24,493 nt of DNA, taken from NCBI GenBank assembly GCA_029067025.1, contig JAIEFH010000166.1, positions 1-24,493 of the forward strand. The letters run 5' to 3'. The notes under the pieces are model-generated. The model saw nothing but the letters and a program-made list of their open reading frames with translations. It was not told the DNA's origin and did not search any database. Of the stretch, positions 7,041 through 14,203 are shown piece by piece. The translations under genes and the position numbers were made by a program. Position 1 is the first letter of the stretch, and each line of letters opens with the position of its first letter. Source of the DNA: Oscillospiraceae bacterium (GTDB lineage: Bacteria > Bacillota > Clostridia > Oscillospirales > Oscillospiraceae).

Positions 7041-7883
7041 ATGACAATCAGCGTTTGGCAAGCAGCCATCATCGCTCTGTGTGCCTGCCTGTCCTCCATG
7101 CCGGGCTTAGGCGGCACCACCTTCGGCAACTACACTTTGGGCCGTCCCTTGATTGGCGGTCTGGTCTGCGGCCTGGTGCTGGGCAATCTGCCCATGGGCA
7201 TCATGCTGGGCGCGGCGGTTCAGATCGTATACATCGCCCTGGTCACCCCCGGCGGCACCGTGTCCGCCGATGTGCGCGCCATCTCCTACATCGGAATCCC
7301 TCTGGCCATGCTCTACGTCTCCTCTGTGGGTCTTGACCCCGCGGGCGCTGAGGCCCAGGGCTTCGCGGTCTCCATGGCCGCCACCGTCGGCACGCTGGGC
7401 ACCGTGCTGTTCTACGGCACCGCTACCATCAACCTGGTCTGGCAGCACATGGGCATGGACTGGGTGAAGAAGGGCAAGCTTAAGAGCCTCTACCTCACCG
7501 ACATGGCCCTGCCCTGGATCTCCCACATCCTCTGCTCCTTCATTCCCACCTTCATCATCTGCATGTTCGGCTCCGACATGGTGCAGATCATCAAGGACTA
7601 TCTGCCCATGGACGGCCTGGCCATGAAGACCCTGTTCACCGTCGGTTCCCTGCTCCCCGCCGTCGGCGTGGCCATCCTGCTCAAGCAGGTGGTGTCCAAG
7701 CCCGTGGACTTCCTGACCTTCTTCTTCGGCTTCACTCTGTGCGCCTGCATGGGCCTGAACCTGATCGGCTGTGCCATCGTGGGCGGCTTCTTCGCCATCA
7801 TCAACTATAACATCCGCTGCCTGTCCCTGCGCCCCGCCGCGGCGGGCGTGGCCTCCGCGGACGACGATGAGGAGGATATTTGA
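7041..7883 (+). CDS. PTS mannose/sorbose-family enzyme IIC
   Basis: The 280-residue integral membrane protein forms the sugar channel with IID. It has the EII-Sor family pattern: SMPGLGGTTFGNYTLGRPL near the N-terminus, GLVLGNLPMGIMLGAAVQIVYIALVTPGGTVSAD, and several later hydrophobic helices (GLAMKTLFTVGSLLPAVGVAILL, FLTFFFGFTLCACMGLNLIGCAIVGGFFAIINYNI region). The C-terminus is short and acidic (DDDEEDI). Its stop is one base from the IID start, so the two are translationally coupled. The ribosome site is AAAGGATG. Confidence 0.93.
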   Translation: MTISVWQAAIIALCACLSSMPGLGGTTFGNYTLGRPLIGGLVCGLVLGNLPMGIMLGAAVQIVYIALVTPGGTVSADVRAISYIGIPLAMLYVSSVGLDPAGAEAQGFAVSMAATVGTLGTVLFYGTATINLVWQHMGMDWVKKGKLKSLYLTDMALPWISHILCSFIPTFIICMFGSDMVQIIKDYLPMDGLAMKTLFTVGSLLPAVGVAILLKQVVSKPVDFLTFFFGFTLCACMGLNLIGCAIVGGFFAIINYNIRCLSLRPAAAGVASADDDEEDI

Positions 7884-7884
7884 C

Positions 7885-8712
7885 ATGAAAAAGCTCTCGA
7901 AAAAAGCGTTGAACCATTCGTTCCTCAACTGGTTTTACGGCAACCTGACCTGCTTCTCCCAGGAGCACATGCAGACCTTCGGCTACATGCTGTCCATGCT
8001 GCCCATCGTCGAGGAACTGTACAGCACCAATGAGGAACAGACCGAGAAGATCCAGACCTACTCCACCTTCTTCAACACCGAGCCTCAGGTGGGCGCCATC
8101 GTGGTGGGCATTACCGCCGGTATGGAAGAAGCCCGCGCCAACGGCGAGGACGTGGACGATGAGACCATCAACGGCATCCGCGCCGGCCTGATGGGCCCCC
8201 TGGCCGGCATCGGCGACTCCCTGGTGGTGGGCACCCTGCTCCCCATCCTGCTGGGCATTGCCCTGGGCCTGTCCGGCGGCGGCTCCCCCCTGGGCGCCAT
8301 CTTCTACATCCTGGTGTGGAACATCGGCATGTTCCTCATCATGCGCTTCATGTACTTCAAGGGCTATGAGCTGGGCGGCAAGGCGGTTGAAATATTAGTT
8401 GGCGAAAAAGCAAACGCCATCCGCGAGTCCATTATCATGCTGGGCACCATGGTCATCGGCGGCGTCACCGCTTCCTGGATCAACATCAAGACCTCCTTCG
8501 AGATGATCGGCGAGGAAGGCCGGGTCATCGTGGACCTGCAAAAAACCCTGGACAGCGTCTATCCCAGCATCCTCAGCGCCGTATTCGTCATCATCTGCTG
8601 GTATCTGCTGAGCAAGAAGCGCATGAGCCCTGTCGTGGTCATGCTGATCCTGGTGGCCGTGGCCTTCGTCGGCGTACTGCTGGGCTTCTTCGACCCGAAG
8701 CTGGCCTACTAA
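7885..8712 (+). CDS. PTS mannose/sorbose-family enzyme IID
   Basis: The 275-residue membrane subunit belongs to the EIID-AGA/Man family. It begins with a long amphipathic cytoplasmic part (SFLNWFYGNLTCFSQEHMQ, a family hallmark), then FFNTEPQVGAIVVGITAGMEEARANGE. The conserved MGPLAGIGDSLVVGTLLPIL segment and the C-terminal helices (ILSAVFVIICWYLL, VVVMLILVAVAFVGVLLGFF) follow. Together with IIC it makes the membrane channel. The reading frame is open further upstream inside IIC, but the ATG at 7885 directly after the IIC stop fits the family N-terminus. The GGAGG in the IIC tail (7870-7875) is its ribosome site. Confidence 0.93.
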   Translation: MKKLSKKALNHSFLNWFYGNLTCFSQEHMQTFGYMLSMLPIVEELYSTNEEQTEKIQTYSTFFNTEPQVGAIVVGITAGMEEARANGEDVDDETINGIRAGLMGPLAGIGDSLVVGTLLPILLGIALGLSGGGSPLGAIFYILVWNIGMFLIMRFMYFKGYELGGKAVEILVGEKANAIRESIIMLGTMVIGGVTASWINIKTSFEMIGEEGRVIVDLQKTLDSVYPSILSAVFVIICWYLLSKKRMSPVVVMLILVAVAFVGVLLGFFDPKLAY

Positions 8713-8759
8713 GTCGTCGCAAATCCCGCGTTACTCTCCAACCTCCCTCCTCGTTCTCT

Positions 8760-8799
8760 CTCTGGCCGCTGGCTCGCAATCGCGGGCTGGCGGCCAGAG
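8760..8799 (+). other. Intercistronic stem-loop after IID
   Basis: CTCTGGCCGC (8760-8769) pairs perfectly with GCGGCCAGAG (8790-8799), with a smaller inner stem (CTCGC with GCGGG). It is followed by GGGGAAGAAAACC rather than a U-run, so it is more likely an RNA-stability or processing element than a terminator. It lies in the 140-base gap between the IID gene and the small membrane protein. Confidence 0.5.
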
Positions 8800-8852
8800 G
8801 GGAAGAAAACCAGGGACTGACTTAGCTGATTATATATTAGGAGGAATCGACT

Positions 8853-9140
8853 ATGCTGACCAGAGAACAGGCCATTGATGAGGCCAGACGCCAAAAAGAA
8901 GCCCTGACGACCATTGGGAATTGGAGACGGGTATTGTTCCTGGTCACCTCCGTGTTCGTGGTGCTGGCCGCCTTCGGGCTGCAAGGCAGCGGGGTGATCT
9001 TTGGGCTGGGCATCGCCGCGGCGGTCATTGCGGCAATCAGCTGCCTTGCCATGTTCATCGTCAACCTGAGCATCCGCAACGGGCACCGCAATGTGGAGCG
9101 CATCCTGGATTCCCTGAAACCCGCCGAACCCACCCGATAA
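8853..9140 (+). CDS. Small two-helix membrane protein, unknown function
   Basis: I do not recognise this 95-residue protein. It has a charged N-terminus (LTREQAIDEARRQKEAL), two membrane helices (about residues 27-43 and 47-71, with a short GLQGSG turn) and a charged C-terminal tail (RNGHRNVERILDSLKP). Both ends are therefore probably cytoplasmic. It has a near-perfect ribosome site (TTAGGAGGAATCGACT) and sits between the IID and HPr genes, 15 bases before HPr. The position suggests an accessory to the PTS membrane complex or to its phosphorelay, but this is context only. The clean spacing and ribosome site support a real gene. Confidence 0.72.
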   Translation: MLTREQAIDEARRQKEALTTIGNWRRVLFLVTSVFVVLAAFGLQGSGVIFGLGIAAAVIAAISCLAMFIVNLSIRNGHRNVERILDSLKPAEPTR

Positions 9141-9155
9141 AGGAGCGTTTCAACC

Positions 9156-9416
9156 ATGAAAGAGTTTAAATATACCGTCACCGATGAGCTGGGCATCCAC
9201 GCCCGCCCCGCCGGGCTGCTGGTCAAGCTGGCCAAGACCTTCTCCGACACCACCGTCACCATCACCAAGGAGGGCAATACCGTCAAAGCGTCCCAGTTGA
9301 TGAAGCTGATGGGCCTGGGGGTCAAGAAGGGCAACGAGGTCACCGTGACTGCCGACGGCGCTGCCGAGGATGAGGCCATCGCCGCCCTGGAGGCGTTTTT
9401 CAAAGAGAATCTGTGA
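9156..9416 (+). CDS. ptsH: Phosphocarrier protein HPr
   Basis: The 86-residue cytoplasmic protein accepts phosphate from enzyme I at H15 (ELGIHARPAG) and passes it to IIA. Serine 46 is conserved in the KASQLMKLMGLGVKKG segment, so phosphorylation by HPr kinase remains possible. The usual KSIMGVMSLG sequence around it is altered. Length is standard for HPr. It is encoded between the small membrane protein and enzyme I in the PTS operon, which suggests an HPr dedicated to this sugar system, although it may also be the cell's general HPr. A GGAGCG ribosome site precedes it. Confidence 0.95.
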   Translation: MKEFKYTVTDELGIHARPAGLLVKLAKTFSDTTVTITKEGNTVKASQLMKLMGLGVKKGNEVTVTADGAAEDEAIAALEAFFKENL

Positions 9417-9424
9417 GCACAAAA

Positions 9425-9473
9425 CGTCCGCAGCGGACGCCGGTCCACGGGGACAGGCGCCCGCTGCTTTTTT
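9425..9473 (+). terminator. Intra-operon terminator/attenuator between HPr and enzyme I
   Basis: GCAGCGGACGCC (9430-9441) pairs with GGCGCCCGCTGC (9456-9467) with a single A-C mismatch. The loop itself can fold (GTCC with GGAC), and six Ts follow (9468-9473). An alternative hairpin, CGTCCG (9425-9430) with CGGACG (9434-9439), uses the same left arm and excludes the terminator. It lies between the HPr stop and the enzyme I ribosome site, where partial termination would give more HPr than enzyme I. Confidence 0.7.
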
Positions 9474-9495
9474 AGACGAAAAAGGAGGGCAAATC

Positions 9496-11151
9496 ATGAT
9501 CGTTATGCAGGGGAAAGGCGTCTCCAAAGGCGTGATCAAGGGCAAGCTCTATTTTTACAAGCACCCGGACAACACGGTTACCAAGCGGATCGTGACCGAC
9601 CAGGAGGGGGAGAAATCCCGGCTGACCGAGGCCCAGCAGAAGTCCATCCAGCAGCTGGACGCGCTGACAGAAAAGTGTCGCGTGGAGCAGGGCGAGGAGG
9701 CGGCCATCCTTTTTGAGACCCACGCCATGTTCGTGGAGGACGAGGACTATGTGCAGTGTATCCTGGATACCTTGGAGGAGGAGGGCTGCAACGCCGAATA
9801 CGCCGTCCAGACCGCCGGGGAGCAGTTCGCCGCTATGTTCGCCGGAATGGACGACGCCTATATGCAGGCCCGCGCCGCCGACATCCGGGACGTGACCCAG
9901 CGCATCCTCAACAACCTGATGGGCATTGCCGAGGGGGGCATCAATTCCGACGAGCCGGTGATCGTGGCCGCTGAGGATCTGGCACCCTCTGAGACGCTCC
10001 AACTGGACAAAACCAAGATCCTGGGCTTCATCACCCGGGGCGGCTCCGGCAACAGCCACACCGCCATCCTGGCCCGGAACATGGGCATCCCCGCCATCTG
10101 CGGCCTGGGGGATACGCTGGCGGAGGAGTATGACGGACGCCTGGCCTACATCGACGGCGACACCGGCAAGGTAGTGCTGGACCCGGACGAGATCACCCTG
10201 GCGGGGCTGGAGGATAAGTTCCAGAAGCAGCAGGAGCTGAAGGAGCTGCTGCTCACCATGAAGGGCCAGCCCGACGTGACCCTGGACGGCCGGGAGCTGA
10301 TGGTGTACTGCAACATCGGCTCCCCAGAGGATGTGGCCGCCGTCCAGGCCAATGACGGCCAGGGGGTGGGCCTGTTCCGCTCCGAGTTTTTGTACCTCGC
10401 CGCCAGCGACTACCCCTCCGAGGAGGAGCAGTTCCAGGCGTATAAGACGGTGGCCTCCGCCATGGACGGCAAGCGGGTGGTCATCCGCACCCTGGACATC
10501 GGCGCGGACAAGCAGGTGGACTATTTCAACCTGACGAAAGAGGAGAACCCGGCCATGGGGCTGCGGGCCATCCGCATCTGCCTGAACCGGCCCGAGGTGT
10601 TCCGCACCCAGCTTCGGGCGCTGTACCGGGCTTCCGCCTTTGGCCGCATCGCCATCATGTTCCCCATGATCACCTCGGTTTGGGAGGTGAAGGAGTGCAT
10701 CCGGGCCTGCAAGAGCGTAATGAACGAGCTGACCAAGGAGGGCATCCCCTTCCGGGCGGACACGGAGATCGGCATCATGATTGAGACCCCCTCGTCCGTT
10801 TTCATGGCGGAGGAGCTGGCCCAGTTGGTGGACTTCTTCTCTGTGGGCACCAACGACCTGACCCAGTACACCCTGGCCTGTGACCGGCAGTGCAACGACC
10901 TGGGCAAGTTCTTCGACCCCCACCACCCGGCGGTGCTCCGGGCCATCAAGATGGCCGCCGACGCCGCCCACAAGGCGGGCATTTGGATCGGCATCTGCGG
11001 CGAATTGGGGGCTGACCTGACCCTGCTGGAGACCTTCCTAGCCATCGGCATCGACGAGCTGTCCGTGTCCCCGTCCATGGTGCTTCCCCTGCGCGCCCAG
11101 ATCCGCAAGAGCATCGCCAAGACCTGCACCTTGGAAAAGTTGGAGGACTGA
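9496..11151 (+). CDS. ptsI: PTS enzyme I (phosphoenolpyruvate-protein phosphotransferase)
   Basis: Enzyme I autophosphorylates from PEP and hands the phosphate to HPr. The 551-residue protein shows the HPr-binding N-terminal domain, the swivelling domain with H188 in GGSGNSHTAILAR, and the PEP-binding barrel. The barrel carries GVGLFRSEFLY (R295), R331 in VIRTLDIGADK, the IMIETPSSVFMAEEL segment, GTNDLTQYTLACDR and C501 in GICGELG. These correspond to the known catalytic residues. It is about 20 residues shorter than E. coli enzyme I. The frame is open upstream, but the ATG at 9496 has an AAAAGGAGGG ribosome site at the right distance and a terminator lies just before it. HPr is upstream and a HAD phosphatase follows after one base. 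Confidence 0.95.
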   Translation: MIVMQGKGVSKGVIKGKLYFYKHPDNTVTKRIVTDQEGEKSRLTEAQQKSIQQLDALTEKCRVEQGEEAAILFETHAMFVEDEDYVQCILDTLEEEGCNAEYAVQTAGEQFAAMFAGMDDAYMQARAADIRDVTQRILNNLMGIAEGGINSDEPVIVAAEDLAPSETLQLDKTKILGFITRGGSGNSHTAILARNMGIPAICGLGDTLAEEYDGRLAYIDGDTGKVVLDPDEITLAGLEDKFQKQQELKELLLTMKGQPDVTLDGRELMVYCNIGSPEDVAAVQANDGQGVGLFRSEFLYLAASDYPSEEEQFQAYKTVASAMDGKRVVIRTLDIGADKQVDYFNLTKEENPAMGLRAIRICLNRPEVFRTQLRALYRASAFGRIAIMFPMITSVWEVKECIRACKSVMNELTKEGIPFRADTEIGIMIETPSSVFMAEELAQLVDFFSVGTNDLTQYTLACDRQCNDLGKFFDPHHPAVLRAIKMAADAAHKAGIWIGICGELGADLTLLETFLAIGIDELSVSPSMVLPLRAQIRKSIAKTCTLEKLED

Positions 11152-11152
11152 T

Positions 11153-11974
11153 ATGCAGACCTATTCCATCGTCTTTCTGGACATTGACGGAACTCTGCTG
11201 AACGCTCAACACCAAATCATGCCGCAGACCAAGCAGCTTCTGAACCGTCTGGAGGGACGCGGGGTGCCCATCGTCCTGTGCTCCGCCCGGTCGCCGGGTG
11301 GGGTAGATGCGGTGGCCCGGCAGGCGGGGCTGAACAGCCCCACGGTTTGTTACAGCGGCGGGTTGATCCTGAACCCGGACCGCTCCATTCTGCGGGACGC
11401 GGGCATTGACTCTGAGCTGGCCATCCGCTTTAAACGCTTTGTGGCGGAGCGTTACCCCGACCTGGTGTGCAGCGCTTACCTGTACGATGTGTGGCTGGTG
11501 GATGACCCAGATCACCCCGCCGTGGTGCGGGAGGCCCGCATCTCGGAGTGTACGCCGGTGAAGGGAACGCTGGAGCTGGCGGCGCAGTCCGCGCGCCATG
11601 TCCACAAGCTGCTGTGCATCGGCGAATCGAAGCGGATTTTGCAGCTGCAAAATGACGCCGCCCAGCAGTTCTCTGAATTGGCGTTTGTCCGTTCCAGCGC
11701 TACCTACCTGGAGGTGATGCCGCAGGGGAACTCCAAGCGGGCGGCGGTGGAAGCGCTCCAGGCTTACTATGGCCTGAACCGGGAGGAGACGGTAGCCTGC
11801 GGCGACAGCTTTGTGGATGAGGGTATGATCCGCTATGCCGGGCTGGGCGTGGCTATGGGAAATTCACCTGCCCCGGTGAAGGAGGCGGCGGATCGGGTGA
11901 CAGCCTCCAACGACGAGGAGGGCATTTATATCGCCCTCAAAAATTTGAAGTTCAAAGCGCCGCCGTCTCAATAG
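11153..11974 (+). CDS. Cof-type HAD phosphatase
   Basis: This 273-residue cytoplasmic hydrolase belongs to HAD class IIB (Cof/YidA), which dephosphorylates sugar phosphates and related metabolites. Motif I is FLDIDGT (D10 nucleophile, D12 acid/base), motif II is the Ser of VLCSARS, and motif III is K195. Motif IV reads GDSFVDEGM. In the usual GDxxNDxxM the Asn is replaced by Val here, while the second Asp is kept. The start lies one base after the enzyme I stop with GGAGG just upstream, so it is translated with the PTS genes. It could remove excess sugar phosphate delivered by the PTS; the substrate is not known. Confidence 0.88.
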   Translation: MQTYSIVFLDIDGTLLNAQHQIMPQTKQLLNRLEGRGVPIVLCSARSPGGVDAVARQAGLNSPTVCYSGGLILNPDRSILRDAGIDSELAIRFKRFVAERYPDLVCSAYLYDVWLVDDPDHPAVVREARISECTPVKGTLELAAQSARHVHKLLCIGESKRILQLQNDAAQQFSELAFVRSSATYLEVMPQGNSKRAAVEALQAYYGLNREETVACGDSFVDEGMIRYAGLGVAMGNSPAPVKEAADRVTASNDEEGIYIALKNLKFKAPPSQ

Positions 11975-12006
11975 CGTTTGCGATCAACGCCCAGTGTATA
12001 TCACTT

Positions 12007-12047
12007 GGCGGATACCGCTCCCGATGGTGTCCGCCGCCGGTTTTATT
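12007..12047 (+). terminator. Probable terminator of the PTS operon
   Basis: GGCGGATACC (12007-12016) pairs with GGTGTCCGCC (12026-12035), including one T-G wobble, across a 9-base loop. A TTTTATT run begins five bases after the stem. The offset U-run makes it less certain than the other terminators. Confidence 0.45.
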
Positions 12048-12121
12048 CATTGGATGGCCGCGCCATAAGGCGTGTTCGACTGGACGCAGGGACGGCCGAT
12101 TCGGGGGCTGGGGCACCTATA

Positions 12122-12165
12122 ACAAGTGAGCGGGGATGTCCAAAAGGACATCCCCGCTCATTGTC
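12122..12165. terminator. Hairpin terminator between convergent operons
   Basis: TGAGCGGGGATGTCC (12127-12141) pairs perfectly with GGACATCCCCGCTCA (12146-12160) over an AAAA loop, and ACAA with TTGT can extend the stem. Neither side has a long U-run. It lies between the convergent HAD and fapA genes and could stop transcripts from either side. Confidence 0.6.
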
Positions 12166-12218
12166 TGCCTGCGACAATAAATTCTGGCGGCGCTTTGCCG
12201 CATAAAATAGACCGATCC

Positions 12219-13805
12219 TTACTTTAAGAGCATTCTGTTTCCTACAATATGGATGTTGCAGTTTTCCTCCGCTGTGGTGATTTCTTCCGTCAGCCTGCCG
12301 ATCCGAACGGTCACATGAGGATACAATTTTTCGCACTTTATTCTCCCGGTGCTTTTTTTGTCCAGTATCTTATCCAAACAACCCAGTTCCGATGTCAAAC
12401 CGTCCCGTTTTTCAATATAAAGACTCCGCTGTACCACGAGCTGATCCAGCACCGATTTTTCCGCGTCCGAAATTCGGCTGCCCTTTCTCCGCAAGTCGCT
12501 GATGGTTGTCCACAGCTTTTTAATGGTCGCCTGCACCTCCGCCAATTCTGTCTTTACCCGGTGCCACGACTCGGGGCTGTGCGGGGGATAGCCAACGGAA
12601 AACTCGCTGTGCTCTCCGGCCAGATTGCCGACCCGCAGGCACAGGATACTGTCCCCCGCCCGAATCACGCTGCCTGTGATCATTCCGCGCCCGGTCAGGG
12701 CATAGACCGTGCCCTCACAATGGATCGTGCTGTTGGAGATCATTTCCGCGATCACATTAGCTCCGGCGGTAATTTCCGCGCACTCCATCACAGGGGACTG
12801 CACCTGACGGGCCGCGCTTAAAAAGGTTTTGCCGCTTGTTCCGTAAATGCCCTGCTGGACGTGGATCGTTCCGCCCATAGAGATCACCCGGGCCTGCCCC
12901 AGCTTCCCATTGATTACAATATCACCGGACGCCTCTATATTGACCCCGCCGTCCACATTCCCTCCGATGTAGAGATTGCCGGAAATCTGCAATACGCCGT
13001 GAAATTGGTCTACATCACCGTCGATGATTTTCTGCTCATGGATGCAGAACAGGTCATTTTGAATGTATAGAATCCCGTCCACATCTGCTGTGAGAGCCTG
13101 TCCACCTCTGCTGATGACGGTGTTCTCCCCTTGGGGGATATTGGCGCTGACGGCCTGTGGACAGGGAAGCACGCGCCCCGTCACATCCATGCCGTCCGTC
13201 CCCGCCTTTGAGGGCCGGATCAAACAGATGGCCGCCCCTTTCCGAACGGGCTGCAAGGGGATGTCTTGGCTGAAATCCACCTGGTCTTCATTCTGTATTT
13301 CCAAACACATCGTCTTGCTCCGCTGGAAAAGCTCTGTCACCTTGCCGTCTTCCCCCGCTGTGGGCAACGTTCCCCGCGCGACCGGGAATATGCGAAAATA
13401 TCCGCACGCCAGCTCCTGCGGGATCTCTTCCTGCAAAATACCATAGTTAATGCCCTCATAGCGCAAATCTTCCAGGAGCTCTTCCAAAGTAAGCGCTTCT
13501 CCGCCGTTCTCCGGCGGGAGCAGGCACGCATAGGCGCTCATCCGATCCGTTGTCAGAAAAAAGCAGGCCTTCGCCTTCAAAAGCTGCAGATTGCCATCCG
13601 GCGCCTTTTTGCATCGGGCTTTGTACGCGTCCTTTACGGCCTTGATAAAATGATCCACTTTTTTGCCGTCATCCGGATGCTGCGCTTTCAGCTCGTCGCC
13701 TTTTGCGTCCAAGTCTGAAAACAGCTTTTTGTAGGGATTGGGGGAAAACGATTTCCGTTCCTGCTCGTCCGCTGGTTTTGAGGTAAAATAATCAAAAATG
13801 GACAT
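12219..13805 (-). CDS. fapA: FapA-family (DUF342) protein
   Basis: The 528-residue protein has the DUF342/FapA architecture. An N-terminal domain includes the typical MSAYACLLPPENGGEALTLEELLEDLR segment. A beta-helix of repeated short strands follows (GMDVTGRVLP, LYIGGNVDGGVNIEASGDIVINGK, GTIHVQQGIYG, then TAGANVIAEMI and STIHCEGTVYA). The C-terminus is a predicted coiled coil (about residues 405-480). FapA was named for a role in flagellar assembly or polar placement in Vibrio, but homologues are frequent in Firmicutes without flagella and their role there is unclear. No flagellar gene is nearby. The ATG at 13805 has an AGGGGA ribosome site; 21 further upstream codons lack one. Base composition is visibly less GC-rich than the flanking operons. 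Confidence 0.82.
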   Translation of the reverse strand: MSIFDYFTSKPADEQERKSFSPNPYKKLFSDLDAKGDELKAQHPDDGKKVDHFIKAVKDAYKARCKKAPDGNLQLLKAKACFFLTTDRMSAYACLLPPENGGEALTLEELLEDLRYEGINYGILQEEIPQELACGYFRIFPVARGTLPTAGEDGKVTELFQRSKTMCLEIQNEDQVDFSQDIPLQPVRKGAAICLIRPSKAGTDGMDVTGRVLPCPQAVSANIPQGENTVISRGGQALTADVDGILYIQNDLFCIHEQKIIDGDVDQFHGVLQISGNLYIGGNVDGGVNIEASGDIVINGKLGQARVISMGGTIHVQQGIYGTSGKTFLSAARQVQSPVMECAEITAGANVIAEMISNSTIHCEGTVYALTGRGMITGSVIRAGDSILCLRVGNLAGEHSEFSVGYPPHSPESWHRVKTELAEVQATIKKLWTTISDLRRKGSRISDAEKSVLDQLVVQRSLYIEKRDGLTSELGCLDKILDKKSTGRIKCEKLYPHVTVRIGRLTEEITTAEENCNIHIVGNRMLLK

Positions 13806-13894
13806 TCTATCCCCTGCCTTTTTTTGAATTGCGTATTCGCGGTGGCGATCGTTTCCTGTTAACCGCAATAACCCATCCTACATTGATATTTATC

Positions 13895-13923
13895 ATCATA
13901 TCATTTATATGGGAGATTATCAA
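13895..13923 (-). promoter_or_regulatory. Promoter of fapA
   Basis: On the reverse strand, TTGATA (13923-13918) and TATGAT (13900-13895) are separated by exactly 17 bases. They lie about 90 bases upstream of the fapA start, in an AT-rich stretch. Confidence 0.65.
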
Positions 13924-13957
13924 GTGCTATTCCGTCTATTTTCCCGGGAAAAGTAAA

Positions 13958-13985
13958 AGCGGCCCCATCGGTTGGTGGGGCCGCT
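13958..13985 (-). terminator. Reverse-strand terminator without an obvious upstream gene
   Basis: AGCGGCCCCA (13958-13967) and TGGGGCCGCT (13976-13985) form a perfect 10-bp stem with an 8-base loop. On the reverse strand it is followed by TTTTACTTTT, a good U-run. No annotated reverse-strand gene precedes it; the region above it (13986-14203) holds only the araC leader. Confidence 0.6.
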
Positions 13986-14107
13986 CTTGTTATGTATTAA
14001 CTTGCCTGCGGTTTCATTCCTCAAAGGCTGTCCGCCCGCCCCGCGGGCACAGGTTCATCCCCCGGCGGCGCCCCAGCCGTTCATAGGGTTTCAGCTCCTT
14101 TTTAGGG

Positions 14108-14136
14108 TTGGTTTTGGGGCGTTCTTGTGTTATGAT
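14108..14136 (+). promoter_or_regulatory. Promoter of the AraC-family regulator gene
   Basis: TTGGTT (14108-14113) and TATGAT (14131-14136) are spaced by 17 bases. The TTG of the -35 box opens the longest reading frame but lies upstream of transcription start, so the protein must begin further downstream. Confidence 0.6.
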
Positions 14137-14203
14137 GGTTCTACCAAAGCTTTTTCGACCAGCTTCACCGCCGGCCTCCCGGCGAGAAAGGATGTGCCCG
14201 GAT

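Larger units (their letters stand above)
11975..12218. other. Intergenic region between convergent genes
   Basis: This 244-base gap between the HAD gene and the reverse-strand fapA gene holds two hairpins, listed separately, and no convincing gene. A 75-codon ORF at 11978-12205 runs through both hairpins and has no ribosome site. Near the fapA end, GCGGC with GCCGC (reverse strand, about 12187-12202) could form a minor extra stem before an AT-rich run. Confidence 0.6.

Noticed and set aside
9472..10971. 499-codon reverse frame opposite enzyme I
   Set aside because: Shadow of a well-supported enzyme I gene; no promoter, ribosome site or recognisable domain.
11978..12205. 75-codon ORF after the HAD gene
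   Set aside because: It reads through two hairpins, has no ribosome site and no recognisable motif.
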